Below are positions 46,193 through 54,706 of a stretch of DNA of 64,000 bases, one piece after another (position 1 is the first letter of the stretch; each line of letters opens with the position of its first letter). Source of the DNA: Streptomyces sp. NBC_01306 (GTDB taxonomy: Bacteria; Actinomycetota; Actinomycetes; Streptomycetales; Streptomycetaceae). The notes under the pieces are model-generated. The model made no database searches. It saw nothing but the letters and a program-made list of their open reading frames with translations, and had not been told where the DNA came from. The position numbers were made by a program, and so were the translations under genes. The stretch covers positions 3,250,001 through 3,314,000 of the forward strand of contig NZ_JAPEPC010000001.1 of the NCBI RefSeq assembly GCF_026340465.1. Direction: 5' to 3'.

Positions 46193-47107
46193 GTGCGGCT
46201 GTGCACAGTACGTTCCGCGGACGGGGACGACGTGGGAATCGCGACCAGGCAGGGGCTGGTCCTGCTGAGCCGCGTCAACGAGGTCTGCGGCACCGCCTAC
46301 GGCCCGACGCTGCTGGATGTCGTCGTCAAGGGGCAGCGGACCGCCCTGGAGGAGGCACTGGCCGATCCGAAGGTGTTGGCGACCTCGGTCCACACCGAAG
46401 AAGCGGTCCTTGGCCCGGTCCTGCGTGTTCCGCCTAAGCTGTGGGGCGTGGGTCTGAACTACGCGGGGCACGCCGGTGACCTAGATGTCCGGCAGCCCAC
46501 CGGCGCGCCCGGCTCTTACCTCAGGCCGAGCTCCACGGTGATCGGGCACGGTGACGACATCCTACTGCCGGCCCAGTCGCAGCGGGTCACTGCCGAAGCG
46601 GAACTGGGTGTGGTGATCGGGACCACCTGCAAGAACGTGGACCCCGTCGACGCACCTTCGGTCATCTTCGGCTTCACCACGGTCCTCGACATGACGGCCG
46701 AGGACGCCATCCGCGTCAACCCGCGCTACATCCCCTGGGCCAAGGCGTTCGATACGTTCTGCAGCCTCGGTCCGTGGATTGTGACACCGGACGAGGTGGC
46801 GGACCTGTCGTCCGTGCGGATCTCGACCGTCGTCAACGACGAGGTCATCGCCACCAACGAGGTGTCTGCGATGATGCGCGACCCCTATTGGATCGTCGGG
46901 TACTTCTCAGGGGGCATGTCTCTGGAGGCGGGTAGCGTCATCGCCACCGGGACGCCGGGCGCGGGAGTCATCCGCGACGGAGACCGGGTGGAGGCCCGCG
47001 TCACCGGTGTCGGTGACCTGTGCAACAGGGTGCGTCTGGCGGCCGCGGCCCCCTGGGAGACCGCCGTAGACCGCCCGCAGGACGGGCCTGTCCGGATGAA
47101 TTCGTGA
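46193..47107 (+). CDS. Fumarylacetoacetate hydrolase family enzyme
   Basis: 304 aa from GTG 46193 with AAGGAGAG upstream. FAH-family core: GVGLNYAGHAGD, a metal-binding EAELGVVIG, FTTVLDMTAEDA, WAKAFDTFCSLGPWIVT, MSLEAGSVIATGTPGAGV, VEARVTGVGDLCNRV. Family members are hydrolases, hydratases or decarboxylases of 2-oxo or acylpyruvate acids. Paired with the HMGL-type aldolase it suggests a short pathway handling 2-oxo acid intermediates, perhaps a non-protein amino-acid precursor (inference). Confidence 0.85.
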   Translation: MRLCTVRSADGDDVGIATRQGLVLLSRVNEVCGTAYGPTLLDVVVKGQRTALEEALADPKVLATSVHTEEAVLGPVLRVPPKLWGVGLNYAGHAGDLDVRQPTGAPGSYLRPSSTVIGHGDDILLPAQSQRVTAEAELGVVIGTTCKNVDPVDAPSVIFGFTTVLDMTAEDAIRVNPRYIPWAKAFDTFCSLGPWIVTPDEVADLSSVRISTVVNDEVIATNEVSAMMRDPYWIVGYFSGGMSLEAGSVIATGTPGAGVIRDGDRVEARVTGVGDLCNRVRLAAAAPWETAVDRPQDGPVRMNS

Positions 47108-47127
47108 GAGACATGGAAGACAGCGCT

Positions 47128-47682
47128 ATGACACCAGAGTCTGTGATCGGCCTTCTAGCCGAGCCCATGCGGTTGCGTGTGTTCTCGGCCGTCGCCCTGG
47201 GTGCGGCCACTCTGCCCGAGATCGTCGAGACCGCTGGCGCCTCCCCGAAGGAGGCGGCGGCGGCACTGCGGCGTCTGACCGACGGCGGCCTAGTCGAGGA
47301 GACGAGTGACGGGCTGCGGTCCCGGCACGAAGAGTTCAAGGAGATCGCCCGTGCGGCCCGGCCCGAGCGCTCCTCCGAGGAGTACGGTTCCGGTGACGAG
47401 CGGACGGAGGCACTGCTGCGTACTTTCGTACGCGACGGCCGGTTGGTCCGCCTGCCAGCCCAGTTCCGCCGCCGGGAGGTACTGCTGCGGTACTTCGTCG
47501 AGCGTTCCTTCGATCCGGGTGTCACCTACCCAGAGAAGGCCGTCAACGACAAGCTGCGCGAGTGGTGCAAAGGGGCGGAGATCGACCACGTGACGATCCG
47601 GCGCTACCTCATCGACCTGTGCCTGCTCGGCCGCGAGGACAACCACTACTGGCTGCGCGAGGACGTGAAGCCCACGGTGTGA
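47128..47682 (+). CDS. DUF2087 winged-helix transcriptional regulator
   Basis: 184 aa from ATG 47128; GTG 47104 (GTGA overlap with the previous stop) and ATG 47113 are in-frame alternatives. An ArsR-like N-terminal winged helix (VIGLLAEPMRLRVFSAVALGAATLPEIVETAGASPKEAAAALRRLTDGGLVEE) is followed by a DUF2087 domain (GRLVRLPAQFRRREVLLRYFVERSFDPGVTYPEKAVNDKLREW, DHVTIRRYLIDLCLLGRED). Last gene of the plus-strand operon and probably a local regulator. Ends just before a strong bidirectional terminator. Confidence 0.85.
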   Translation: MTPESVIGLLAEPMRLRVFSAVALGAATLPEIVETAGASPKEAAAALRRLTDGGLVEETSDGLRSRHEEFKEIARAARPERSSEEYGSGDERTEALLRTFVRDGRLVRLPAQFRRREVLLRYFVERSFDPGVTYPEKAVNDKLREWCKGAEIDHVTIRRYLIDLCLLGREDNHYWLREDVKPTV

Positions 47683-47690
47683 ACCCCTGC

Positions 47691-47732
47691 CGGTCGGGGG
47701 CCGTGCCGGACACCCGGCACGGCCCCCGACCG
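47691..47732. terminator. Bidirectional terminator between the two biosynthetic operons
   Basis: A perfect 19-bp stem (47691-47709 with 47714-47732, ACAC loop) separating the convergent regulator and A-domain genes. Confidence 0.9.
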
Positions 47733-47764
47733 GTGTCCGGCAGCAGGCAGCGGCGGACCGGCCT

Positions 47765-49255
47765 TCAACGTCCCGCGTCGAGCAAAGCCAGCAGCGCTCG
47801 GCTGTCCACCTTGCCATTGCCGGTAACCGGGAAGCGGTCGACCCGGCTGACCACGTCGGGCACCGCATACGCCGGTAGTCGGCGGCTGAGGAGCGCCCGG
47901 ATCTCGCTGCATTCCCCGTCGTCGGCGACCGCCCGTGGGCTGTCACCACCGGTGTAGAACAGGGCGATTCCGTCGTAGGTGCCCAGTTCTCCGGGAATGG
48001 GGACAACGGTGCTGCGCGTGACCGGCGCGAGCGTCGCCGCGCAGCTCTCGATCTCCTCCGGCTCCAGACGGTGCCCGCGTACCTTGAACTGGCGGTCGGC
48101 GCGCCCGGTGAAGCGCACGCTCCCCCGTTCATCGGCGTACCCCAGATCGCCTGTGCGGTAGACCCGCACCTGCTCCCCGTCGCGCAGCCGCACCCGAGGG
48201 AAACGGGCCTCGGTGAGGGAGTCGTCGGCCAGGTAGCCGACGGCTAGTCCGTCACCACTGACGCACAGCTCCCCCACCTCGCCGGGCGCGGCCTCCACGA
48301 CGCCGTCAAGCACGTGCACCGCGGTCGCCGGCACCGGGCTGCCGAGGGGAATGCCGTCCGGGGCGAGGCAGTCCTCCTCGCGAATGTGGTGGACGGTAGC
48401 GAACACACAGCTCTCTACCGGCCCGTACCCGTTGTACAGGGCGATGTCCGGGTGAGCCTGCAGGAACCGGGAGACGTGGGAAGGGGAGAGCCGCTCGCCG
48501 CCGATGTAAAGGCGTTCCAGGCCAATGAAGCTCTCCGGGGCGTCGTCCACAAACAGGTTGAACAACGAGGCCGTCAGCCATGCGGTGTTGGCCCCGTGGC
48601 AAGCGGTCAGCTCCTCCAGCGTCGACGGCAGCAGGTAGTCAGACTCGACCAGGATTCCGGTGCCACCCGTGGTCAGGGCGCCCCACAGCTCCAGCGAGAA
48701 GGCGTCCCAGGGGATGGCCGCGGCAACCGGCACCACGGTCCCCGGCCCGAAGGCCAGCGGCCCGCCCGGGGCGAACAGCCGCGTGGTGGCGCGGTGCGGC
48801 GAGAGAACTCCCTTCGGAGTGCCCGAGGTGCCGGAGGTGAAGAACACGCAGGCTGGCGACCCCCCGTGCAGTTGCGACGGCTCCGGGTCGTCATCTCCGG
48901 GGTGGGCTGCGGACGGCTGGGGGAGCCGGTCCTGTGTGACGACCCGTACGGGGGCGAGCCGCTCCAGTACCGCCGCGGTGCGCTCTGCTGGCCAGCGCGG
49001 GTCCAGGGCCGCATAGGCGGCGCCCGTGGTGAGCACCGCGAGGAGGGCGGTTACCAGGTCAGGAGAGCGTGGCAGGCACACCGCCACGTACTGACCGGGC
49101 CCGGCGCCCTCCTCCCGCAGGGCCCTCGCCCACTGTTTTGTCCGGTCGGCCAACTCCCGGTAGGTGACGGTGCCGCCACGGTGGACCAGCGCCGTGGCGT
49201 CGGGCTGGGTCGCCGCGTGGCGGGCGACCGCCCGGTGGATGAGTTCTTCCGCCAT
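47765..49255 (-). CDS. Free-standing NRPS adenylation domain
   Basis: 496 aa from ATG 49255. All core motifs are present: FFTSGTSGTPKGV (A3), NGYGPVES (A5), GELCVSGDGLAVGY (A6), YRTGDLGYADERGSVRFTGRADRQFKVRGHRLEPEEIE (A7-A8) and PVTGNGKVDSRAL (A10, catalytic Lys). There is no carrier domain, so it must load a carrier in trans, for example at 43152 or 63386. A hand-aligned specificity code is roughly D-A-L-W-Y-G-G-V-F-K, with uncertain alignment. The pocket start WDAF resembles that of the first A domain of the large NRPS, so the two may activate related acids. Last gene of the minus-strand operon. Confidence 0.9.
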   Translation of the reverse strand: MAEELIHRAVARHAATQPDATALVHRGGTVTYRELADRTKQWARALREEGAGPGQYVAVCLPRSPDLVTALLAVLTTGAAYAALDPRWPAERTAAVLERLAPVRVVTQDRLPQPSAAHPGDDDPEPSQLHGGSPACVFFTSGTSGTPKGVLSPHRATTRLFAPGGPLAFGPGTVVPVAAAIPWDAFSLELWGALTTGGTGILVESDYLLPSTLEELTACHGANTAWLTASLFNLFVDDAPESFIGLERLYIGGERLSPSHVSRFLQAHPDIALYNGYGPVESCVFATVHHIREEDCLAPDGIPLGSPVPATAVHVLDGVVEAAPGEVGELCVSGDGLAVGYLADDSLTEARFPRVRLRDGEQVRVYRTGDLGYADERGSVRFTGRADRQFKVRGHRLEPEEIESCAATLAPVTRSTVVPIPGELGTYDGIALFYTGGDSPRAVADDGECSEIRALLSRRLPAYAVPDVVSRVDRFPVTGNGKVDSRALLALLDAGR

Positions 49256-49353
49256 GGGTGGCGTTCCCTTCGATGAGGCGGTGCGGTGCCGTGGCCGGCC
49301 GAGTGCGGCCCTGGAGAGACGGACGGGCAAGAGGCTTCGCCTCTCGGGACAGG

Positions 49354-49551
49354 TCACGCTGAGCGGCACCCGGGGGTCAGGTCGGTCCAGTGCTCCTCGA
49401 CGTGGTCCAGACAGCCGCGGCGAGTGTCTGGTCCGTGGGCGGTGCGCCATCCGGCCGGTACGGTTGTGTCCGCGGGCCACAAGGAGTACTGGCCGAGGTG
49501 GTTCATGAGCACCAGGAACGTGCCCTCGTCGTCGAACGGGTTGCCGGTCAT
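49354..49551 (-). CDS. MbtH-like protein
   Basis: 65 aa, ATG 49551 overlapping the upstream stop (TAATG). Conserved MbtH residues: [28 protein letters not shown], and [12 protein letters not shown] near the C-terminus. MbtH-like proteins bind and stabilise adenylation domains. Its place right before the free A domain gene suggests that at least one A domain of this cluster depends on it. Confidence 0.95.
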   Translation of the reverse strand: MTGNPFDDEGTFLVLMNHLGQYSLWPADTTVPAGWRTAHGPDTRRGCLDHVEEHWTDLTPGCRSA

Positions 49552-50861
49552 TACGGCCTCCTGCAGGTGGTGGTGTCGGGGTGGGCGGCAAGGGCTGCGT
49601 CGGGAGCGAGCAGCGGTTCGGGCAGATACGATTCGGGCACCGGCCACAAGTCCTCCGGGCCGAGCTCGGTGGTGCGGTACTTGCCCAGAGCACTTGTCAG
49701 CAGGCTGATCTCCAGTGCCAGGCAGTCCACCAGGCGCTCCAGCCCGTGTTCGGGGTCCTCGTCGGCAGCCAGGAACGCGGCACGCCCGAGCCCGACGGCG
49801 CGGGCACCCGAGGCGATGGCCTTGACAATGCGGCTCCCCTCCCACATCCGGCCGGACGCAAGCAGGCAGGAGTCACCGGGAGCCACCCGGCGCAGGCACT
49901 CGGCGAGCGGCAGGCCGACGTGGTTGAGGAAGGAGGTGGGAGCCCAGCCTGAGCCGCCTTCGGCGCCGTCTACGGTGACAGCGTCCGCGCCCGCCGCCCA
50001 GGCGGTGGCGGCCGCCAGGCCCACGTCCCGGCCGGGGTGGAGCTTCACCCAGACCCTGGCACGAGGGTAGTTGTTGCGCATCAGCCGGATCTGCTGACGC
50101 AGGATCTCCTCGGTGAACGTACCGGCACTCGCGCACCGCAGCACCTGCTCGTCCGCCTCCCCGAACAACGGGACGGCGGTGAAGGGCTGCCGGTCCGCAT
50201 CGTCCCGGGCGGTGAGCGCCATACCCCCCAGGCCGGGCTTGGCGCCCTGGCCCACCTTGAGTTCGAACGCCAGCCGGTCACTGTCCAGCAGCAGCCGCGC
50301 CGCAGGGTCGCTGTAGACGGCGTTCCACACCTCGGCGTCGGCGTCCTCGGTGCTCTGCTGCACGACGACGCCGCCGCTCCCCTCCGGCAAGTGGGTGCAG
50401 TAGGCGCTGATACGGGCCCGCAGCGATCGTTCGACGTTCGTATCGAAGGGGCCGTAGCCGTGCGAGGGGACGACGTTCTCCCCGATCACCATGGGCAGGC
50501 CGAGCCGTCCGGCCTGCCGGCTCAGCGCTTCCGCGAGACCCCCGGCGGACACCTGCGTGGACCCGAGCGCGGAGACGTACAAGGGCAGGGGTGAGGAGAA
50601 GCCTCCGATGGCGCAGGCCAGCCGGACGTCGCCCGGTTGCGGTTCGCGGCCGAGATCGATGAGCGTCTCCAGCCGCCCGGGCATGAACACCGGTGGCACC
50701 AGGCGCAGGCGGTCGATTGCATCGCCTTCGGGTGCGACCCCGGACCCATAGACGAAGTGTCCGTACTCCTGACGGGGCGGGAATGCGCGGGCCGCGCCAT
50801 GGCGGGCACGTTCCCGCACCTCCCGTTCGGGGAACCCAGGGGCACGCAGAGCCGTGCTCAC
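49551..50861 (-). CDS. FMN-binding glutamate-synthase-like oxidoreductase
   Basis: 436 aa from GTG 50861 (GTGA overlap with the previous stop). The TIM barrel resembles the FMN domain of glutamate synthase: [138 protein letters not shown]. No glutamine-amidotransferase domain and no clear 3Fe-4S cysteine cluster are present. Enzymes of this type oxidise or reduce alpha-amino/imino acids. Possibly it interconverts 2-oxoglutarate and glutamate for SbnA/SbnB and glutamate mutase, or modifies the methylaspartate unit. Confidence 0.75.
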   Translation of the reverse strand: MSTALRAPGFPEREVRERARHGAARAFPPRQEYGHFVYGSGVAPEGDAIDRLRLVPPVFMPGRLETLIDLGREPQPGDVRLACAIGGFSSPLPLYVSALGSTQVSAGGLAEALSRQAGRLGLPMVIGENVVPSHGYGPFDTNVERSLRARISAYCTHLPEGSGGVVVQQSTEDADAEVWNAVYSDPAARLLLDSDRLAFELKVGQGAKPGLGGMALTARDDADRQPFTAVPLFGEADEQVLRCASAGTFTEEILRQQIRLMRNNYPRARVWVKLHPGRDVGLAAATAWAAGADAVTVDGAEGGSGWAPTSFLNHVGLPLAECLRRVAPGDSCLLASGRMWEGSRIVKAIASGARAVGLGRAAFLAADEDPEHGLERLVDCLALEISLLTSALGKYRTTELGPEDLWPVPESYLPEPLLAPDAALAAHPDTTTCRRP

Positions 50862-51874
50862 GGCGAGACCACCCCCGGCAGCTTCGGGAAGGCGGATGCC
50901 TGCCACACCTCGTCCAGACCGGCGAGATATCGAGTGAAGCGCTCCAGGCCGAGGCCGAATCCAGCGCTGGCCGGCAGGCCCTGCCGCATGAGGCTCAGGT
51001 ACCAGGCGTACTTCGCTGGGTTCTCGCCGGTCTCCCGCATGCGGGAGACGACGGTGGCGTAATCGTTCTCCCGCTCGCTGCCACTACACAGCTCCCCGTA
51101 GCCCTCAGGGGCCAGCAGGTCGAAGCTGCGCAGTGCACCTGGCTGTTGCGGGTCCTCCTTGTCGTAGAAGCCGCGGGAACCCTTGGGATAGCCGGTGACG
51201 AAGAACGGCTGCTCGTGGTCGCGGGACAGCCGGGCCTCGGCCTCCCAGTCGATCTCGGCATCGGCGCTCTGGTCGTGTCCGAGGTCGCGCAGGCGCTCAC
51301 CGGCCCGCCGGTGGGTGGTGTGACCGAACGCGCCGCGCAGCGCGGCGACCAGGGCAGTGGTATCCCGACCCACCAACGCCAGTTCGGCGGGGAAAGTATC
51401 GAGCACGTGCTGGATCACGTGCTTGACCAGGTCCTCGATGACTCGCAGGATCTCCTGCCGGTCGGCCCCGGCGACCTCGACGTCGATCTGGTGGAACTCC
51501 ACCAGGTGGCGGCTGGTGGAGGAGGTCGCGGGCGGTTCGAGCCGCACGTTGGGGGCAACGTAGAAGAATCGGTCAAAGGCGAGCAGCGATGCCTGCTTGT
51601 AGAGGATGGCGGAAGACATCAGCTTGAAGCGGTGCCCGTAGAAGTCAACGTCGACTTGCTTCGAGCCACGCGCACCGGGGTCGGTGACCGGTCCGATGAC
51701 CGGTGGCAGTAGTTCGGTGAAACCCCGCCCGGCCAGGTGGGCACGGGCAGCGGTCAGCATGCCGTTCTGGATGCGCAGCACCGCGCGGGTACGGGGCGAG
51801 GTCAGGTGCTCGCGCGGGTCGGCGGGCGGCAGCCCGGACGGCGGGACGACGATGGGTTCGGTCAGTACGGTCAT
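50858..51874 (-). CDS. AsnRS-like amino-acid ligase (asparagine-synthetase-A-type class II synthetase fold)
   Basis: 338 aa from ATG 51874 (ATGA overlap). The class II catalytic core is intact: motif 2 as VRLEPPATSSTSRHLVEFHQIDVE, and motif 3 as GFGLGLERFTRYLAG. FFVTGYPKGSRGFYDKED is also typical of AsnRS/AspRS. The N-terminal OB-fold anticodon-binding domain is missing, so it cannot be an ordinary tRNA synthetase. AsnRS paralogues without this domain are known as ATP-dependent asparagine synthetases. Beside glutamate mutase, amidation of 3-methylaspartate to 3-methylasparagine, or joining to another amine, is the obvious hypothesis. Confidence 0.75.
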   Translation of the reverse strand: MTVLTEPIVVPPSGLPPADPREHLTSPRTRAVLRIQNGMLTAARAHLAGRGFTELLPPVIGPVTDPGARGSKQVDVDFYGHRFKLMSSAILYKQASLLAFDRFFYVAPNVRLEPPATSSTSRHLVEFHQIDVEVAGADRQEILRVIEDLVKHVIQHVLDTFPAELALVGRDTTALVAALRGAFGHTTHRRAGERLRDLGHDQSADAEIDWEAEARLSRDHEQPFFVTGYPKGSRGFYDKEDPQQPGALRSFDLLAPEGYGELCSGSERENDYATVVSRMRETGENPAKYAWYLSLMRQGLPASAGFGLGLERFTRYLAGLDEVWQASAFPKLPGVVSP

Positions 51875-53223
51875 CTGGTGAGCTCCAATGGGTCCGAGGT
51901 GCGAGCGGTGTGGGCTGCTGGGCTGAGAACAGGGGCGTCGAACCGCGCGGCCATGTATGACAGGGACGCGAGCAGCTGGGAGGCGGAGGGCCGGTCGACC
52001 GAAGGGCGGCGAGCGCTGCGCGGCAGCGGCAGCGCGCCGAGGTCGGCCCACTGCAGCCGGCCGTCTCCGTCTACGAATCCGCGGGCCCGCCCGGCGTTGT
52101 CGGGATGCAGGCAGTAGGGGACGTCAAGGTAGCCGCGGGCAAAAGCCCGCTCCAGCGCCGTCCCGATGTCCGCGTGTAGTTCCAGAACGGCCTCGACGAG
52201 GGCGCGGGCCTCCTCCAGCACACCGGTCTCCTGGACCGCGGCGGGCCGGCCGGCGGCCCGTTCCCGGGCCGCCGCCTCGCTCGCAACCTCCAGCGCCGTC
52301 ACGTTCTCCGCAACACTGGGGATGCGGTGGGCCTCGGCGGTCGTCTTGACGATGAGCCGGGCGGCCCCGGTGCGCACCGCTAGCCGGGCACTGTGCGCGA
52401 GCAGTTCGGTCGCGCCCTCCCGGGTGCGGGGGAATAGGCCCATGTAGGTGTACAGGACGATGTGCCAGTCGGTGTCGGGGAGCAATTGCGTCGCCAGACG
52501 CCTCAGCGCGGCCACCGCCTCGGCGTCCTGCCCCGGACTGGTCTGCTGGGCGTAGCTGAGCGAGATGCTGCGCAGGCCGTGCTGGTGGAAGAACATTGCC
52601 TCCAGCACGCTGATGGCCACCAGCAGGCTCGGCGGGCACAGTTGTCCAAGCATGCAGCCGCCGAAGGTCTCCAGGTGCGGATCTGCGCCTGTAGCCCGGG
52701 TCTGTGCGAGGAGGCGGCAGCAGCGAGCCCAGTCGCGGACCGAGTCGCGTAGCGGCCGCCGGCTGTAGGGCAGGCAGTAGGAGACCGGTCCGCCCTCGGT
52801 GGCGACCAGACCCAGGTCGATCGCCGACCGAACGATGCCGAGGGGGGACGCGGAGCCGTGGCGCACCTGGACGGGGAATGACTCGTCCCACACCCCGTCC
52901 AGCACGGCGCGAGTGGTGGCGCCTGGGTGTGTCAGCAACGGGTATCCGTTGAGGTCCTGGCCCCGGTCGAGGGCAGCGCGGGCCGCGTCGTGCCGACCCA
53001 CCCGCGTATAGCTGTCGATGGTCAGCGTGCCGACTGTGTCTGCCGCGGCCTGTTTGACCGCCAGCAGGCCGGCCCGCATGGCCGCGGCGTCGCCCACGCC
53101 CATGCGGGGCTGAACCACGAGTCGTCCTCGCGCCCGCATCCGGTCGACGGCCGCGCCGAAGGACGGGCTCACGTCCGGCCGCGAGGTCTCAAGGGCGGTG
53201 CGGTGCGCCGCCTGCCCGGTCAC
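51871..53223 (-). CDS. glmE: Glutamate (methylaspartate) mutase, large epsilon subunit
   Basis: 450 aa from GTG 53223 (GTGA overlap with the small-subunit stop). The barrel is clearly GlmE: LVVQPRMGVGDAAAMRAGLLAVKQAAADTVGTLTIDSYTRVG, GYPLLTHPG, VRHGSASPLGIVRSAIDLGLVATEGGPVSYCLPYSR, ETFGGCMLGQLCPPSLLVAISVLEAMFF, SISLSYAQQTSPGQDAEAVAALRRLA, LIVKTTAEAHRIPSV. With the B12 subunit it rearranges L-glutamate to (2S,3S)-3-methylaspartate, a known precursor of lipopeptide antibiotics. The protein is slightly shorter than fermentative GlmE (about 480 aa). Confidence 0.9.
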   Translation of the reverse strand: MTGQAAHRTALETSRPDVSPSFGAAVDRMRARGRLVVQPRMGVGDAAAMRAGLLAVKQAAADTVGTLTIDSYTRVGRHDAARAALDRGQDLNGYPLLTHPGATTRAVLDGVWDESFPVQVRHGSASPLGIVRSAIDLGLVATEGGPVSYCLPYSRRPLRDSVRDWARCCRLLAQTRATGADPHLETFGGCMLGQLCPPSLLVAISVLEAMFFHQHGLRSISLSYAQQTSPGQDAEAVAALRRLATQLLPDTDWHIVLYTYMGLFPRTREGATELLAHSARLAVRTGAARLIVKTTAEAHRIPSVAENVTALEVASEAAARERAAGRPAAVQETGVLEEARALVEAVLELHADIGTALERAFARGYLDVPYCLHPDNAGRARGFVDGDGRLQWADLGALPLPRSARRPSVDRPSASQLLASLSYMAARFDAPVLSPAAHTARTSDPLELTR

Positions 53224-53714
53224 CGGGCCACCTGCACCGGCAGTGCACATACCGACAGGGCTCGCACGAACGTCTGGAAAGCCGGCACGCTCCCGGCGCT
53301 GTCGTCGAAGACGGCGTCGAACCCGACGGCCAGCAAGGCGTCGTGCGCGTCGTCCTTGAGGCCAGCGCTGATGCCGAGCTTCCCGCCGATTACCACGGCG
53401 GTGCCGCGCAGTGCGTGCTCGGCGCGCAGGGCGCGCACGGCACGCGTCCCGTCCTGGTGCCCGTGGCCATTGACGCTGGAAATGACCACCAGGTCGGGTC
53501 GGTGCTGCAGGCACTGGCCCACCAGCAGTTCCTCGGGGACGCAGGCGCCGATGTTGGTAACCCGGTGGCCCGCTTCTTCCAGCAGCAGTTGCAGGAAGAC
53601 GAGGTTCCAGGTGTGGGCGTCGGAGACGGTTCCGGACACCAGCACGCGGAGCCGGGCCCGCTCTCCGGAAGGACCGGGGCGTCGCAGGGAGCCGGGTGTG
53701 CCCGCCGTCACCAT
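53220..53714 (-). CDS. Glutamate mutase B12-binding small subunit
   Basis: 164 aa from ATG 53714 (GTG 53711 is also possible). Cobalamin-binding Rossmann fold: LRVLVSGTVSDAHTWNLVFLQLLLEEAGHRVTNIGACVP, LVVISSVNGHGHQDG, TAVVIGGKL, LLAVGFDAVFDDSA. The classic DxHxxG motif is present as DAHTWN: the Asp and the cobalt-coordinating His are kept, the Gly is Asn. The IGG of the lower loop is kept. The first ~20 residues are an extra Pro/Arg-rich leader. It partners the large subunit encoded next. Confidence 0.9.
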   Translation of the reverse strand: MVTAGTPGSLRRPGPSGERARLRVLVSGTVSDAHTWNLVFLQLLLEEAGHRVTNIGACVPEELLVGQCLQHRPDLVVISSVNGHGHQDGTRAVRALRAEHALRGTAVVIGGKLGISAGLKDDAHDALLAVGFDAVFDDSAGSVPAFQTFVRALSVCALPVQVAR

Positions 53715-54706
53715 CGCCGGGTCTCCCCGAAGAAGTCCGGCAGGTGAGTCAGCCGACCCTCGGCCTCGGCCCGCCGGTAGAGGTGGTGTCCGACGGCGAG
53801 GTCAAGAACGCCCAGGCCGAACGGGGAGAAAACGGTGGGGCGCGCTGGGTCGGTCCGTACGTCGCCTCGCATCACCTGGGCGAGTGTCCCCGTGACGAAG
53901 TCCCTGTGGCCGACAAGTTGTTCGGCCAGGTGAGGTGAGGTGCCAGCTTTCAGACAGTGGTCGACGTCGTCGAGGACGTTGTTGGCGGTCAACAGCAGCT
54001 CGGGGGCCATATCCCGCAGGGAAATATTGAGAATCAGCTGCCCCGGGCGGAAGGTCCGGGCTGCCGGTATGTGCGGGCTGAGCGCGGTAGTCGCCAGGAC
54101 GACCAGGTCGCTGTCGAGGGCCTCGTCCGCCCCAGTGCTGCGGGCCTCCGCGCCGCAATCCTCCCTCAGCCACGCGCGCAGCGCGGAGGACGAGGCGCCG
54201 TCGATGTCGTGGCAGCGCACGTCGGTGAGCGGCGTCGCCGTGGCGTGCAGGTATCGGGCGACGGTGCGGGCGATGACTCCTCCGCCGAGGAAGCCGACGG
54301 ACGCCGGGGGGCTTGGGGCCAGAACGGTGGTGGCCAGGGCGGCGGAGGCGGCGGTGCGTGCGGCGCTGATTCCGGCCGCCTCCATCAGCGCAAAGGGGTA
54401 GCCGGTGGTGTAGTCGTTAAGCACCAGCACGGCCGAGGCCCGGGGGAGGCCGGAGCGGACGTTGCCGGGGAAGCTGGATATCCACTTGATACCGGCGATG
54501 TCCGCGTGGCCGCCGAGGTAGGCGGGCAACGCGATGATCCGTGAGTCCGGTTTATCGGGAAAACGCAGGAAGTAGCTGTCTGGGTTTACGCTTTCGCCGG
54601 ACTCGTGGGTCAGGTAGGCGTCGCGCACGCACTCCACGACGTCCTTCTCATGGCCCGCCAGCAGTGCGGTGATGTCCTTGCCGCTCAGGGTCGAGAAATC
54701 AGGCAT
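53708..54706 (-). CDS. sbnB: 2,3-Diaminopropionate biosynthesis dehydrogenase SbnB
   Basis: 332 aa from ATG 54706, which overlaps the sbnA end by 22 bp. Ornithine-cyclodeaminase/mu-crystallin fold: ESVNPDSYFLRFPDKPDSRIIALPAYLGG, IAGIKWISSFPGN, VLNDYTTGYPFALMEAAGISAARTAASAALA, NAD-binding VGFLGGGVIARTVARYL, LILNISLRDMAPELLL, FSPFGLGVLDLAVG. SbnB oxidatively splits N-(2-amino-2-carboxyethyl)-L-glutamate, made by SbnA, into 2-oxoglutarate and L-2,3-diaminopropionate. Adjacency to sbnA makes the assignment firm. Confidence 0.9.
   Translation of the reverse strand: MPDFSTLSGKDITALLAGHEKDVVECVRDAYLTHESGESVNPDSYFLRFPDKPDSRIIALPAYLGGHADIAGIKWISSFPGNVRSGLPRASAVLVLNDYTTGYPFALMEAAGISAARTAASAALATTVLAPSPPASVGFLGGGVIARTVARYLHATATPLTDVRCHDIDGASSSALRAWLREDCGAEARSTGADEALDSDLVVLATTALSPHIPAARTFRPGQLILNISLRDMAPELLLTANNVLDDVDHCLKAGTSPHLAEQLVGHRDFVTGTLAQVMRGDVRTDPARPTVFSPFGLGVLDLAVGHHLYRRAEAEGRLTHLPDFFGETRRW

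Noticed and set aside
47765..49255. Acyl-CoA synthetase instead of amino-acid adenylation domain
   Set aside because: NRPS-specific core motifs, an adjacent MbtH-like gene and the NRPS operon favour amino-acid adenylation.
50858..51874. Housekeeping asparaginyl- or lysyl-tRNA synthetase
   Set aside because: The N-terminal anticodon-binding domain is missing and the gene is translationally coupled to glutamate mutase.
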